Below, piece by piece: positions 8,507-16,312 of a stretch of DNA of 64,000 nt; within the stretch, counting starts at the first letter, position 1, and each line of letters begins with the position of its first letter. Both the position numbers and the translations under genes were made by a program. The stretch covers positions 62,001 to 126,000 of the forward strand of contig DDKB01000014.1 of NCBI GenBank assembly GCA_002339675.1, given 5' to 3'. Source of the DNA: Stutzerimonas stutzeri. GTDB taxonomy: Bacteria; Pseudomonadota; Gammaproteobacteria; Pseudomonadales; Pseudomonadaceae. Below the pieces are notes generated by a model that ran no database searches, was not told where the DNA came from, and saw only the letters and a list, made by a program, of their open reading frames with translations.

Positions 8507-9103
8507 ATGAAAATCTACGACCTGACCCTGTCCGGCAATTGCTACAAGGTGCGCCTGTTTCTCGGGCTGATCGGCCAAACGGCCGAGCTCGTGCCGGTCG
8601 ACCTGCTCAAGGGTGAACAGCGGCAGGCACCGTTCCTGGCGCTGAATCCGCGTGGTCAGGTGCCGGTGCTCGAAGACGGCGAGGTACGGCTGGCCGACTC
8701 GCAGGCGATCCTCGTCTACCTTGCGCAGCGCTACGCTCCGGCCTGGTTTGCCGAAGGCCCGCTGGGCCAGGCGCGCATCGTCAGTTGGCTGAGCTTTGCC
8801 GCCAACGAGATGCAGCACGGGCCAGCTACCGCGCGGGTGGCGCGGCTGTTCAAGCGGCCGATCGACGAGGCGCTGACCGCCAGCCGCGCACAGGCGGCGA
8901 TGCAGCAGCTCGAGCGACAGTTGACCGAACACCGGTGGCTGGCCGAAACCGCGACCCCGACTATTGCCGACGTGGCCGTCTATCCCTATGTGGCGCTGGC
9001 TGGCGAAGGCGGCATTGACCTGGCGGTGTATCCGGCGGTCCGCGCCTGGTGCGGCCGCATCCGCGAGCTGCCGGGCTTCGTCGGCATGCCCGGCCTGGTA
9101 TAG
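8507..9103 (+). CDS. Glutathione S-transferase family protein
   Basis: Cytoplasmic protein of 198 residues with a thioredoxin-like N-terminal domain (MKIYDLTLSGNCYKVRLFL) and an all-helical C-terminal domain. The glutathione-site pieces are visible: NPRGQVPVLEDG (cis-Pro loop) and ADSQAILVYLA (the acidic-Ser pair contacting the gamma-glutamyl group). The N-terminal SGNCYK offers Ser or Cys as the catalytic residue. I chose the ATG at 8507, with CACGGAG upstream, because the longer frame runs through the promoter. The divergent TetR and the operator in its promoter make it an inducible detoxification gene. The substrate is unknown. Confidence 0.88.
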   Translation: MKIYDLTLSGNCYKVRLFLGLIGQTAELVPVDLLKGEQRQAPFLALNPRGQVPVLEDGEVRLADSQAILVYLAQRYAPAWFAEGPLGQARIVSWLSFAANEMQHGPATARVARLFKRPIDEALTASRAQAAMQQLERQLTEHRWLAETATPTIADVAVYPYVALAGEGGIDLAVYPAVRAWCGRIRELPGFVGMPGLV

Positions 9104-9263
9104 CGGAGGTCGTCATGGGCTGCCCCTTCATGTCGGTGAACGCTGGGGCCAGCGCAGGCTGGCGCTGGTGCCGGGACGCTGGCGCTTGCGCCGCGCGTGG
9201 TTGCCGCTGGCTTTCTCGGCGCCCCGGCCGTCTCCCTTTCTTCCAGCCAGCGGAGCCTGAACC

Positions 9264-10013
9264 ATGCGCATCCTGAGCCTCATCGGCCTGTCGCTGCTCC
9301 TGCTGACGAGCAGCGTGCAGGCCGCGCCCCTGCGCTTCAGCCTGGTGCGAACCGGCGAAAGTCTCGACGGCGGCGAATATGTTTGGCGTGACGGAGGGTT
9401 TGCCGAGCCGGCGCGCATCACTCACGTCGCGGTATTGATCGAGCATCGCGGCAGCCGTCTGTTGTTCGGCACCGGTCTGGGACGCCAACTGGACCGTCAG
9501 GTCGACAGCCTGTTGCCGTGGCGGGCGAAACGTTACCGTGGCGTCACTCCGGTCCGCGACCAGCTCGAACGCGACGGTCTGGCAATCGACCGCATCGTGC
9601 TGGGCTGCGCACGCTGGACCCATGCGTCCGGGCTGGCGGATTTCCCCGGGCTGCCGGTGCTCGCCAGCGCCGAGGGCATGGCCTATGCGCGCGAAGGCGC
9701 GGCGCCGGCGGTGCTGGCACCGCAGTTCGTGCCCCCGCCGGACTGGCAGCCGCTGGCCTTCGAGTCCATCGCCCGGGCGGGATTCGCCGAGAGCCTGGAT
9801 CTGTTCGGCGATGGCCAGGTGGTGCTGGTCAAGCTGCCCGGCCACGGCGCGCTGGGCCTGTTGCTCACGCTGGATGGTGGCCATCGCTACTTTCTGCGCG
9901 GCGACAGCGACGTCGGGGAGGCGGTCGCGCCAGCCAGCGTCGAGGGTGCGGACACGCTCGCGGACCTGCAGCGCCAGGGGCGCCTGGCGTTCTACCCGTA
10001 CCGTTACCGGTAG
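9264..10013 (+). CDS. Secreted metallo-beta-lactamase-fold protein with degenerate metal site
   Basis: A 249-residue protein with a Sec signal peptide (residues 1-20, ending SVQA), hence periplasmic. The body resembles MBL-fold lactonases and hydrolases: FGTGLGRQ in place of the usual DTG, THASGLADFPG after the position of the metal motif, LPGHGALG as the PGH motif, and FLRGDSD as the later Gly-Asp. The key HxHxDH motif is missing: residues 115-120 read CARWTH, so only the last His remains of four ligands, while H194 and D214 persist. It is therefore either a non-catalytic relative or one with altered chemistry. It stands 160 nt after the GST gene and 136 nt before the large PBP gene. The fold call is good; function is unknown. 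Confidence 0.7.
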   Translation: MRILSLIGLSLLLLTSSVQAAPLRFSLVRTGESLDGGEYVWRDGGFAEPARITHVAVLIEHRGSRLLFGTGLGRQLDRQVDSLLPWRAKRYRGVTPVRDQLERDGLAIDRIVLGCARWTHASGLADFPGLPVLASAEGMAYAREGAAPAVLAPQFVPPPDWQPLAFESIARAGFAESLDLFGDGQVVLVKLPGHGALGLLLTLDGGHRYFLRGDSDVGEAVAPASVEGADTLADLQRQGRLAFYPYRYR

Positions 10014-10149
10014 CCGCTGCCGTGAGCGGTTCCGGCGGTGTTTGGCATGGTGCGTAATGCCGCTCCGTTCGTCTGCTTGAACACGCTGGACGATGCGTCA
10101 ACAGCTAAGCTTAAGCCTGTGAATTCACTAGAAAGCCAGGCCGTAAACG

Positions 10150-13100
10150 ATGGGCGCAGTATGGCGGAACGACACATCCGGGAAGGGTGGCAGCACGCGA
10201 GCCGCCGTAGATGAACCCTCCGGCAGGAAACCTCCACAGGGCCGCCGACTGGCGCGCCGCATGGGCGTCGTGCTGGGCGTTTCCCTGCTCGCTGGGGGCG
10301 GCTATGCGGCCTGGTACGAGATGCACACCTCGAAGCTGCAGGCGCTATGGCTGAGCCGTTACGCCGGAGAGCTGGATTATGAAGTCCAGACGGGCAGCAG
10401 CACGGCGATCCGCTATCCCGACGCGGGCCCTTTCGATCGGCGACTGGGCTACGCCGCGCTGCCCACGTTCCTTGAGCGTTTGACCTCGCGTGGTTTCGAC
10501 GTCGAGCAGCAGGTCCGCTTCTCGCCGGCGCTGATGCGCTACGTCGACCAGGGCTTCTTCGTGCCCTACACGGAAAAGCCGCAGGCCGGCCTCAGCATCG
10601 CCGATTGCCGCGGCGAGCCGCTCTACCAGAACAGCTATCCGCACCAGTACTACGAGACGTTCGAGGACGTGCCGCCGCTGGTGGCGATGAGCCTGATGTT
10701 CATCGAGGACCGCGGCCTGCTCAATGCGCAGCGGCCGCGGGCGAACCCGGCGGTGGACTGGCCGCGGTTCACCATGGCCGCGGTCAGCCAGGTCGAGAAG
10801 AAACTCGGCTTGCCGGTGCAGGCGGCCGGCGGCAGCACCCTGGCGACCCAGGTGGAAAAGTACCGGCATTCGCCGGAAGGGCGCACCGGCAACGCCGAAG
10901 AAAAGCTCCGGCAGATGGTGTCGGCCAGCGTCCGCGCTTACCGCCAGGGCCCGCTGACACTGGCCACGCGCAAGCGCATCGTGCGCGACTACCTCAACAG
11001 CGTGCCGCTGTCGGCGGCCTATGGCCACGGCGAAGTCCACGGGATTGCCGACGGCCTGCGCCTGTGGTTCGGCGCCGACTTCGCCGACGTCAACCGCGTG
11101 CTCGACTCCCGGCGCAACGCCGACGTCCCTTACGAGGCGCAGGGCTTGGCGCTGCGCCAGGTGCTGTCCTTGCTGATCGCCCAGCGCCGGCCTTCTTACT
11201 ACCTCGGCGCCGGCCGCGAGGACATGGCGCAACTGACCGACAGCCATATTCGCCTGCTGGCCAACGGCGGCGTGATCGGCACGCGGCTGCGCAATGCGGC
11301 CCTGCAGCAGACAGTGTCCTTTCGTGACCTGCGCAGCGATCCGGGCATACGCGAGGTGCCTGCAAGCAAAGGCATCACCGCGGCGCGCATGCGCCTGAGC
11401 AGCCTGCTGGGCGTGTCCCTGTATCAGCTCGACCGGCTCGACCTCCAGGCCACCACGCCCCTGCACGGCGAACTCCAGGCCAAGGTCAGCGACTACCTGC
11501 ATCGCCTGGCTGACCCGGCATTTGCCGGCCAGGTCGGGCTGTTCGGCGAGCGCATGCTGTCACCCGAGCGCACCGCCGACGTGCGCTACAGCTTTACCCT
11601 GTTCGAGCGCGGCGAGCAGGGCTTTCGGGTGCGCGTACAGACCGACAACACCGATCAGCCGTTCGACATCAACGAGGGCAGCAAGCTGGAGCTGGGCTCG
11701 ACCGCCAAGCTGCGGGTCCTGACCACCTATCTCGAGATCATCGCCGAGCTGCACGACCGCTACGCGCAGAGCGACGTACCGAGCCTACGCAAGGCCGAGG
11801 TCAACGACCCGCTGACCCGCTGGGCGCTGGCGTACCTGATCGACCACCGCGACCGCAACCTGTCAGCGATGCTCGACGCCGCCCTCGACCGCCACTATTC
11901 GGCCAACCCCAACGAGCGGTTCTTCACCGGTGCCGGCATGCACCATTTCGGCAACTTCCGGCACCAGGACGACGGCCGCTTGCCGACCATGCGCGAGGCG
12001 CTGCAGGAGTCTATCAACCTGCCGTTCGTGCGCCTGATGCGCGATGTGGTGAGCTACAGCACCTACCAGACCACCAACGGAGCGGAGCTGCTCAAGCGCG
12101 ACGACAACCCGCAACGCCTCGATTACCTGCGCCGTTTCGCCGATCGCGAGGGGTCGGTGTTCATCCAGCGGTTCTGGAAGAAATACCGCGACAAGAGCGC
12201 CGACGAGCGCATCGAGGTGCTGCTCGACGGCATGCGACCCACGCCGTCGCGGCTGGCCGCGGTGCACCGCTACCTGATGCCGGAGGCCGATCGCGCCACT
12301 TTCGATCGCTTCCTGACCAGCCGGCTGGGCAGCAGCGATCTCGACGACAAACACCTCGAGGCGCTCTACACGCGCTACGCTCCGGGCAGTTACAGCCTGC
12401 CCGACCAGGGCTACATTGCCCGTGTCCATCCGCTGGATCTCTGGTTGCTGGGCTACCTGATTAGGCACCCGGACGCCGGCCTGTCCGACGCGATCGCCGC
12501 GAGCACCGCCGAGCGCCAGGAGGTTTATGGCTGGCTGTTCCGCAGCCGCTACAAGCGTGCCCGTGACAGCCGCATCCGCATCATGCTGGAGGTCGAGGCC
12601 TTCACCGATATCCATCGCCGCTGGCAACGACTGGGCTACCCGTTCGACCACCTGGTGCCGTCGCTGGCCACGGCGCTGGGCAGTTCCGGTGACCGCCCGG
12701 CGGCACTGGCCGAGCTGATGGGGATCATCGTCAACGACGGCGTGCGCCTGCCGAGCGTGCGCATCGACAGCCTGCATTTCGCCGAGGACACGCCTTACGA
12801 AACGCAAGTGGGAATCCGCCCTGACCGCGGCGTGCGGGTACTGCACGCAGAGGTGGCGGCGGCCCTGCGTTCGGCGCTGGCCACGGTGGTCGAAGGCGGC
12901 ACGGCGCGGCGCCTGCATGGTAGTTTCCTGCAGGCCGATGGCGAGCCGTTGAAAGTCGGTGGCAAGACCGGCACCGGCGACAACCGGATCCAGACGATGG
13001 GGACGGGCGGGCGACTGATCAGCTCGCTGGCGCTCAATCGCACCGCCACCTTCGTGTTCTACCTCGGGCCGAACCATTTCGGCACCCTGACGGCTTACGT

Positions 13101-13269
13101 GCCTGGCCGCGGGGCCGACAGCTTCCGCTTTACCTCGGCCCTGCCGGTGCAGGTGCTCAAGGGCATGGCGCCGCTGCTGCAACCCTACCTGCTGGCCGGG
13201 GCGCAGACCCTCTGCCAGCCGCCGGGCGACGCAGGCCAGGCCAGACTGACCGCCGCGGCGAGGCCCTGA
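10150..13269 (+). CDS. Large class A penicillin-binding protein-like glycosyltransferase/transpeptidase
   Basis: A membrane-anchored periplasmic protein of 1039 residues: short cytoplasmic N-terminus, one TM segment at about 38-55, a glycosyltransferase-51 domain, then a penicillin-binding domain. GT51 marks: catalytic Glu186 in FIEDRGLL and AGGSTLATQVEK near 225-236. Transpeptidase marks: STAK (S517-K520), SIN (S621-N623) and KTGT (K939-T942), so the acylation machinery is intact. The spacing is unusual, with more than 300 residues between SxN and KTGT, and the usual F/H residues after EDR are absent from GT51. It is about 250 residues longer than E. coli PBP1a/1b. It is likely a specialised cell-wall synthase for polymerising and cross-linking peptidoglycan. 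It appears to be transcribed alone. Confidence 0.8.
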   Translation: MGAVWRNDTSGKGGSTRAAVDEPSGRKPPQGRRLARRMGVVLGVSLLAGGGYAAWYEMHTSKLQALWLSRYAGELDYEVQTGSSTAIRYPDAGPFDRRLGYAALPTFLERLTSRGFDVEQQVRFSPALMRYVDQGFFVPYTEKPQAGLSIADCRGEPLYQNSYPHQYYETFEDVPPLVAMSLMFIEDRGLLNAQRPRANPAVDWPRFTMAAVSQVEKKLGLPVQAAGGSTLATQVEKYRHSPEGRTGNAEEKLRQMVSASVRAYRQGPLTLATRKRIVRDYLNSVPLSAAYGHGEVHGIADGLRLWFGADFADVNRVLDSRRNADVPYEAQGLALRQVLSLLIAQRRPSYYLGAGREDMAQLTDSHIRLLANGGVIGTRLRNAALQQTVSFRDLRSDPGIREVPASKGITAARMRLSSLLGVSLYQLDRLDLQATTPLHGELQAKVSDYLHRLADPAFAGQVGLFGERMLSPERTADVRYSFTLFERGEQGFRVRVQTDNTDQPFDINEGSKLELGSTAKLRVLTTYLEIIAELHDRYAQSDVPSLRKAEVNDPLTRWALAYLIDHRDRNLSAMLDAALDRHYSANPNERFFTGAGMHHFGNFRHQDDGRLPTMREALQESINLPFVRLMRDVVSYSTYQTTNGAELLKRDDNPQRLDYLRRFADREGSVFIQRFWKKYRDKSADERIEVLLDGMRPTPSRLAAVHRYLMPEADRATFDRFLTSRLGSSDLDDKHLEALYTRYAPGSYSLPDQGYIARVHPLDLWLLGYLIRHPDAGLSDAIAASTAERQEVYGWLFRSRYKRARDSRIRIMLEVEAFTDIHRRWQRLGYPFDHLVPSLATALGSSGDRPAALAELMGIIVNDGVRLPSVRIDSLHFAEDTPYETQVGIRPDRGVRVLHAEVAAALRSALATVVEGGTARRLHGSFLQADGEPLKVGGKTGTGDNRIQTMGTGGRLISSLALNRTATFVFYLGPNHFGTLTAYVPGRGADSFRFTSALPVQVLKGMAPLLQPYLLAGAQTLCQPPGDAGQARLTAAARP

Positions 13270-13373
13270 GCGCCTGATCGGTGCTGGGCCGGTCTTGCCG
13301 GGCCGCGGGCGCTCGGCGAGACTGCCGGCTCCAGGCGCCTGTCACCGGCGCCATGACGGGGAGGCAAAGCGGC

Positions 13374-14164
13374 ATGCAATTGGCTATCTATCAGATCGAT
13401 GCGTTCACCCGGGAGCGCTTCAAGGGTAATCCGGCGGCCGTGGTGCCCTTGCAGCAGTGGCTGGATGAGGCCCGCATGCAGGCCATCGCCATGGAGAACA
13501 ACCTCTCCGAAACCGCATTCCTGGTGCGCGAGGCGGACGGTGCCTATCGGATTCGTTGGTTTTCACCGCTCAGCGAGATCGACTTCTGCGGTCACGCCAC
13601 GCTTGCCAGCGCGCATGTCCTGCTTGAAGAAGGCCTGGCCACCACGCCGCTGACTTTTCGCGCGGCGGCGGTGGGCGACATCCGCGTAGTCGCACTGGAC
13701 GATGGGCGACTCGAGATGGATTTTCCCAACCGTGCGCCGGAGCCGGTGGACCAGCCGCCGGCCGCGCTGCTGGACGGTCTAGGCGCCGCGCCGTGCCAGG
13801 TGCTGAAGAGCCCGCAGGCCTGGTTTGCGGTGTTCAAGGATGATGCGCAGGTCCGCGACCTGCCCCCGACCTGGCGTTGTTCAAGACCCTTGCACCACTG
13901 GACGTGGTGGTTACCGCTCCCGGCCGCGAGCACGATTTCGTGTCGCGCTACTTCTGGCCGGCCAACGGCGGTGATGAGGACCCGGTAACCGGGTCTATTC
14001 ATGCCGGGCTCGCTCCGTACTGGGCTGGACGCCTGGGGCGGTCGTCGCTGGTCGCGCTGCAGGCGTCGTGCCGCAGCGGCGAGCTCTACTGCCGAGTCGA
14101 GGGGGCGCATGTCTTTGTCTCAGGCCATGCAGTGCGCTACCTGCAAGGGACGCTCGAGTGTTAG
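13374..14164 (+). pseudogene. PhzF-family isomerase/epimerase gene with a -1 frameshift
   Basis: Two adjacent frames together encode one PhzF-like protein. The first (ATG at 13374, GGGGAGG upstream) gives MQLAIYQIDAF, the catalytic Glu region ENNLSETAF and DFCGHATL. At a run of five Cs (13863-13867) the homology jumps to another frame, which continues through FKTLAPLDVVVTAPG, NGGDEDPVTGSIHAG and VFVSGHAVRYLQG to the stop at 14164. The total is 791 nt; one added base gives 264 codons, the normal family length of about 260 residues. Either a base was lost from the C run in the organism or the sequence has an error. As read, translation continues out of frame to 13988 and loses the C-terminal domain. 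Confidence 0.8.
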
Positions 14165-14186
14165 CACCGACCGGTTCAACCTCGGT

Positions 14187-14220
14187 CGCCTAACGCCTAA
14201 CGCCTAACGCCTAACGCCTA
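14187..14220. repeat. Tandem 7-bp repeat CGCCTAA
   Basis: Four full copies of CGCCTAA (14187-14214) and a partial fifth (14215-14220) fill the gap between the phzF-like gene and the end of the nhaA fusion. Two CGCCTG hexamers follow at 14221-14232. Because 7 is not a multiple of 3, TAA appears in all three plus-strand frames. The last unit contributes the stop codon of the minus-strand nhaA gene, so copy-number change could alter its C-terminus. This looks like slipped-strand expansion. Confidence 0.85.
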
Positions 14221-16110
14221 CGCCTGCGCCTGCGCTTCGCCGCCGCCATCGTGCGGCGTTCGTCCCTTGCCCTCGTCTTCATCTGCCGCCGTACCCGGCG
14301 CTGGCGCGCCGCGCAGCATGAACCAGCCGATGCAGCCGGCCAGCACCGAGGCGACTATGGCGCTGGCCTTGGCCAGGGCCAGGTCGCCCTCATCGCTGAA
14401 GGCCGCGGTTGCCACGAAGATCGACATGGTAAAGCCGATACCGCAGAGGGCGGAGCCGCCGGCCAGCTGGCGCCAGCTGAATCCCCTCGGCTCGCTGGCG
14501 AGCCGGACCTTGACCGCCAGCCAGGCGCCCAGGGTAATGCCCAGCGGCTTACCGACAACCAGGCCGAGAATGATGCCGAGCCCCAGCGGGTGGTAGATGC
14601 GCAGCGCCTCGCCAGACAGCTCGACCCCGGCATTGGCCAGGGCGAACAGGGGCAGGATCAGGTAGGAACTCCAGGGCTGCATGCCGCGCTCCAGCCGCTG
14701 AGCCGGAGAGAGCAGCCGTTCGAGGACGGTTTCCAGCGTACTCACGGTGCGCTCGTAGCGCTGGCTGCCGGCCTCATTGCCGGCGGCGGGTGCTTCCAGG
14801 TTGGAGAAGGCGCTCACGGTCTGTCCGAACAGGCCTGAGGTGCTCGGCGATGGCCGAGACGGGATCGCCAGGGCCAGCAGCACGCCGGCGGTAGTCGTAT
14901 GCAGACCGGATATCAGGATCGCCACCCACATCGCCACGCCCACCAGCGCATAGGGCAGCGGGCGATAGATGCGTACCCGGTTGAATACCAGTAGCAGGGC
15001 GAACAGGCCGGCTGCCACGGCCATCGCCGGTGGCGAAATGTGCTCGGTATAGAACAGCGCGAGCACCAGGATGGCGCCAATGTCGTCGGCGATGGCCAGC
15101 GCGGCGACGAACACCGTCAGGGCGATGGGCGCCTTGCGGCCGAGCATCGTCAGCAGCGCCAGCGCAAAGGCGGTATCGGTCGCCACTGGAACACCCCAGC
15201 CGTCGCTCGCCGATCCCGACGCGTTGAGCGCAAAGTAGATCGCCGCCGGCACCGTCATGCCGCCTATCGCCGCAGCCACAGGCAGGGCAGCGCGGCGTGG
15301 CTCGGCCAGGTCGCCGAACAGCACCTCGCGCTTGATCTCCAAGCCCACCACGAAAAAAAACAGCACGATCAGGCCGTCGTTGATCCATTCGTGCAAGCTC
15401 AGGGCAAAGCGTCGCTCGCCCAGGTTGAAGCCCAGTTCAGTCCCCCAGAAAGCCTCGTAACCGCCGAACAGATTGGCCCAGAGCATCGCCACGACCACCG
15501 CGACCAGCATCAGCAGCCCTGTCGAGATCGACAGACCGGCAAAGGCGCGCGCCAGCAGATGCAGTTTGAGTCCCAGCGGACGGTCCACCGCTTCCATCAC
15601 CGAGTCGGCATCCCACGGCCCGTCGTAGCGATGCCCGTTGACATAGAACGTCGGGGTGGCCTCGGCGGTGCTGTCGCGGGCGGACTGGATGTCGGCTTCG
15701 ACCCGGTCGCGGACGTAAGGGCTGTCAAGGTCGCGCTCGAACCGGTCGCGGTCGAGCTCCAGCGCCTCGGCGGCGGCCAGCAATCCCGCGCGGTCGAGCC
15801 GGTCCTGGTGCGCGAAGAGGTACTTGTGCATCGGCCAGAACGCACCCTGCAGCGCCGCAGATTCTGCGGCCTGGGCCGCGAGACGGGCATCCGGATGCAG
15901 CTTGGGATTGGGAAAGTGACGAAACACGTAGCGCAGTTGGCTGCCGAGTCGCTCGTCGCGCATGCGTCGGATGCCGTCATGGGCGCGACGGCAGTAGCGG
16001 CACTGGTAGTCGCCGTACTCCAGCAGTGTCACGCTGGCGCCTGGAGGACCGTCGATATGGTCGCGCTGCAGATCGACCGATGGCTGCAGCGTCTCGCCGC
16101 TCACCGCCAT
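14218..16110 (-). CDS. nhaA: DsbA-like thioredoxin domain fused to Na+/H+ antiporter NhaA
   Basis: A 630-residue fusion. Residues 1-180 form a DsbA-type thioredoxin domain with a CRYC active site (C37-C40), the helical insert, and a cis-Pro loop in EATPTFYVNG. Residues 185-610 are a full NhaA antiporter, exchanging Na+ or Li+ for protons across the inner membrane: the ion-binding pair D342-D343 is in AIADDIGAILV, preceded by the conserved FFVVGLEIKREV and PVATDTAFALALL. A charged tail follows (EDEGKGRTPHDGG). No signal peptide precedes the DsbA part, and the NhaA N-terminus is normally cytoplasmic, so the redox domain probably sits in the cytosol. The ATG at 16110 has no strong ribosome site; the in-frame stop 48 nt upstream leaves little alternative. 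Such fusions exist in databases; their purpose is unknown to me. Confidence 0.9.
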   Translation of the reverse strand: MAVSGETLQPSVDLQRDHIDGPPGASVTLLEYGDYQCRYCRRAHDGIRRMRDERLGSQLRYVFRHFPNPKLHPDARLAAQAAESAALQGAFWPMHKYLFAHQDRLDRAGLLAAAEALELDRDRFERDLDSPYVRDRVEADIQSARDSTAEATPTFYVNGHRYDGPWDADSVMEAVDRPLGLKLHLLARAFAGLSISTGLLMLVAVVVAMLWANLFGGYEAFWGTELGFNLGERRFALSLHEWINDGLIVLFFFVVGLEIKREVLFGDLAEPRRAALPVAAAIGGMTVPAAIYFALNASGSASDGWGVPVATDTAFALALLTMLGRKAPIALTVFVAALAIADDIGAILVLALFYTEHISPPAMAVAAGLFALLLVFNRVRIYRPLPYALVGVAMWVAILISGLHTTTAGVLLALAIPSRPSPSTSGLFGQTVSAFSNLEAPAAGNEAGSQRYERTVSTLETVLERLLSPAQRLERGMQPWSSYLILPLFALANAGVELSGEALRIYHPLGLGIILGLVVGKPLGITLGAWLAVKVRLASEPRGFSWRQLAGGSALCGIGFTMSIFVATAAFSDEGDLALAKASAIVASVLAGCIGWFMLRGAPAPGTAADEDEGKGRTPHDGGGEAQAQA

Positions 16111-16312
16111 GCGCGCGTGACCGGTGAGCAGAGAATGGGCGATACGGGACCGCTGTCATGGGCGTGTGAAAGCCTGAGCATCCTGGCGCTCCTGGAAGGT
16201 TGATCGACGGGGCACGCGCAACCGGGCCGGGCGCGGGCCATTGCTAAATGCTGACCGTCAGGCGGCGCCGAGCGTTCCAACCGCTGCAAGGCGCCCGATC
16301 GAGGCGAGTGCC

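Noticed and set aside
9115..9276. 53-codon gene with a GGAGG site between GST and the MBL gene
   Set aside because: Odd Cys/Arg/Pro-rich product, overlap with the next start, and a competing better-biased frame. Kept only as a low-interest finding.
9264..10013. Annotating the MBL-fold protein as an AHL lactonase
   Set aside because: Only one of the four HxHxDH ligands remains (CARWTH), so enzymatic activity cannot be claimed.
10119..10128. GTGAATTCAC palindrome upstream of the PBP gene as an operator
   Set aside because: A single 10-bp palindrome with no promoter pair at proper spacing and no regulator gene beside it; too easily due to chance.
11863..13182. 439-codon open frame antisense to the large PBP gene
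   Set aside because: There is no recognisable domain, and the plus-strand protein carries all the penicillin-binding motifs.
14187..14232. CRISPR array or telomere-like array
   Set aside because: The units are only 7 bp, contiguous and without spacers; it is a simple tandem repeat.
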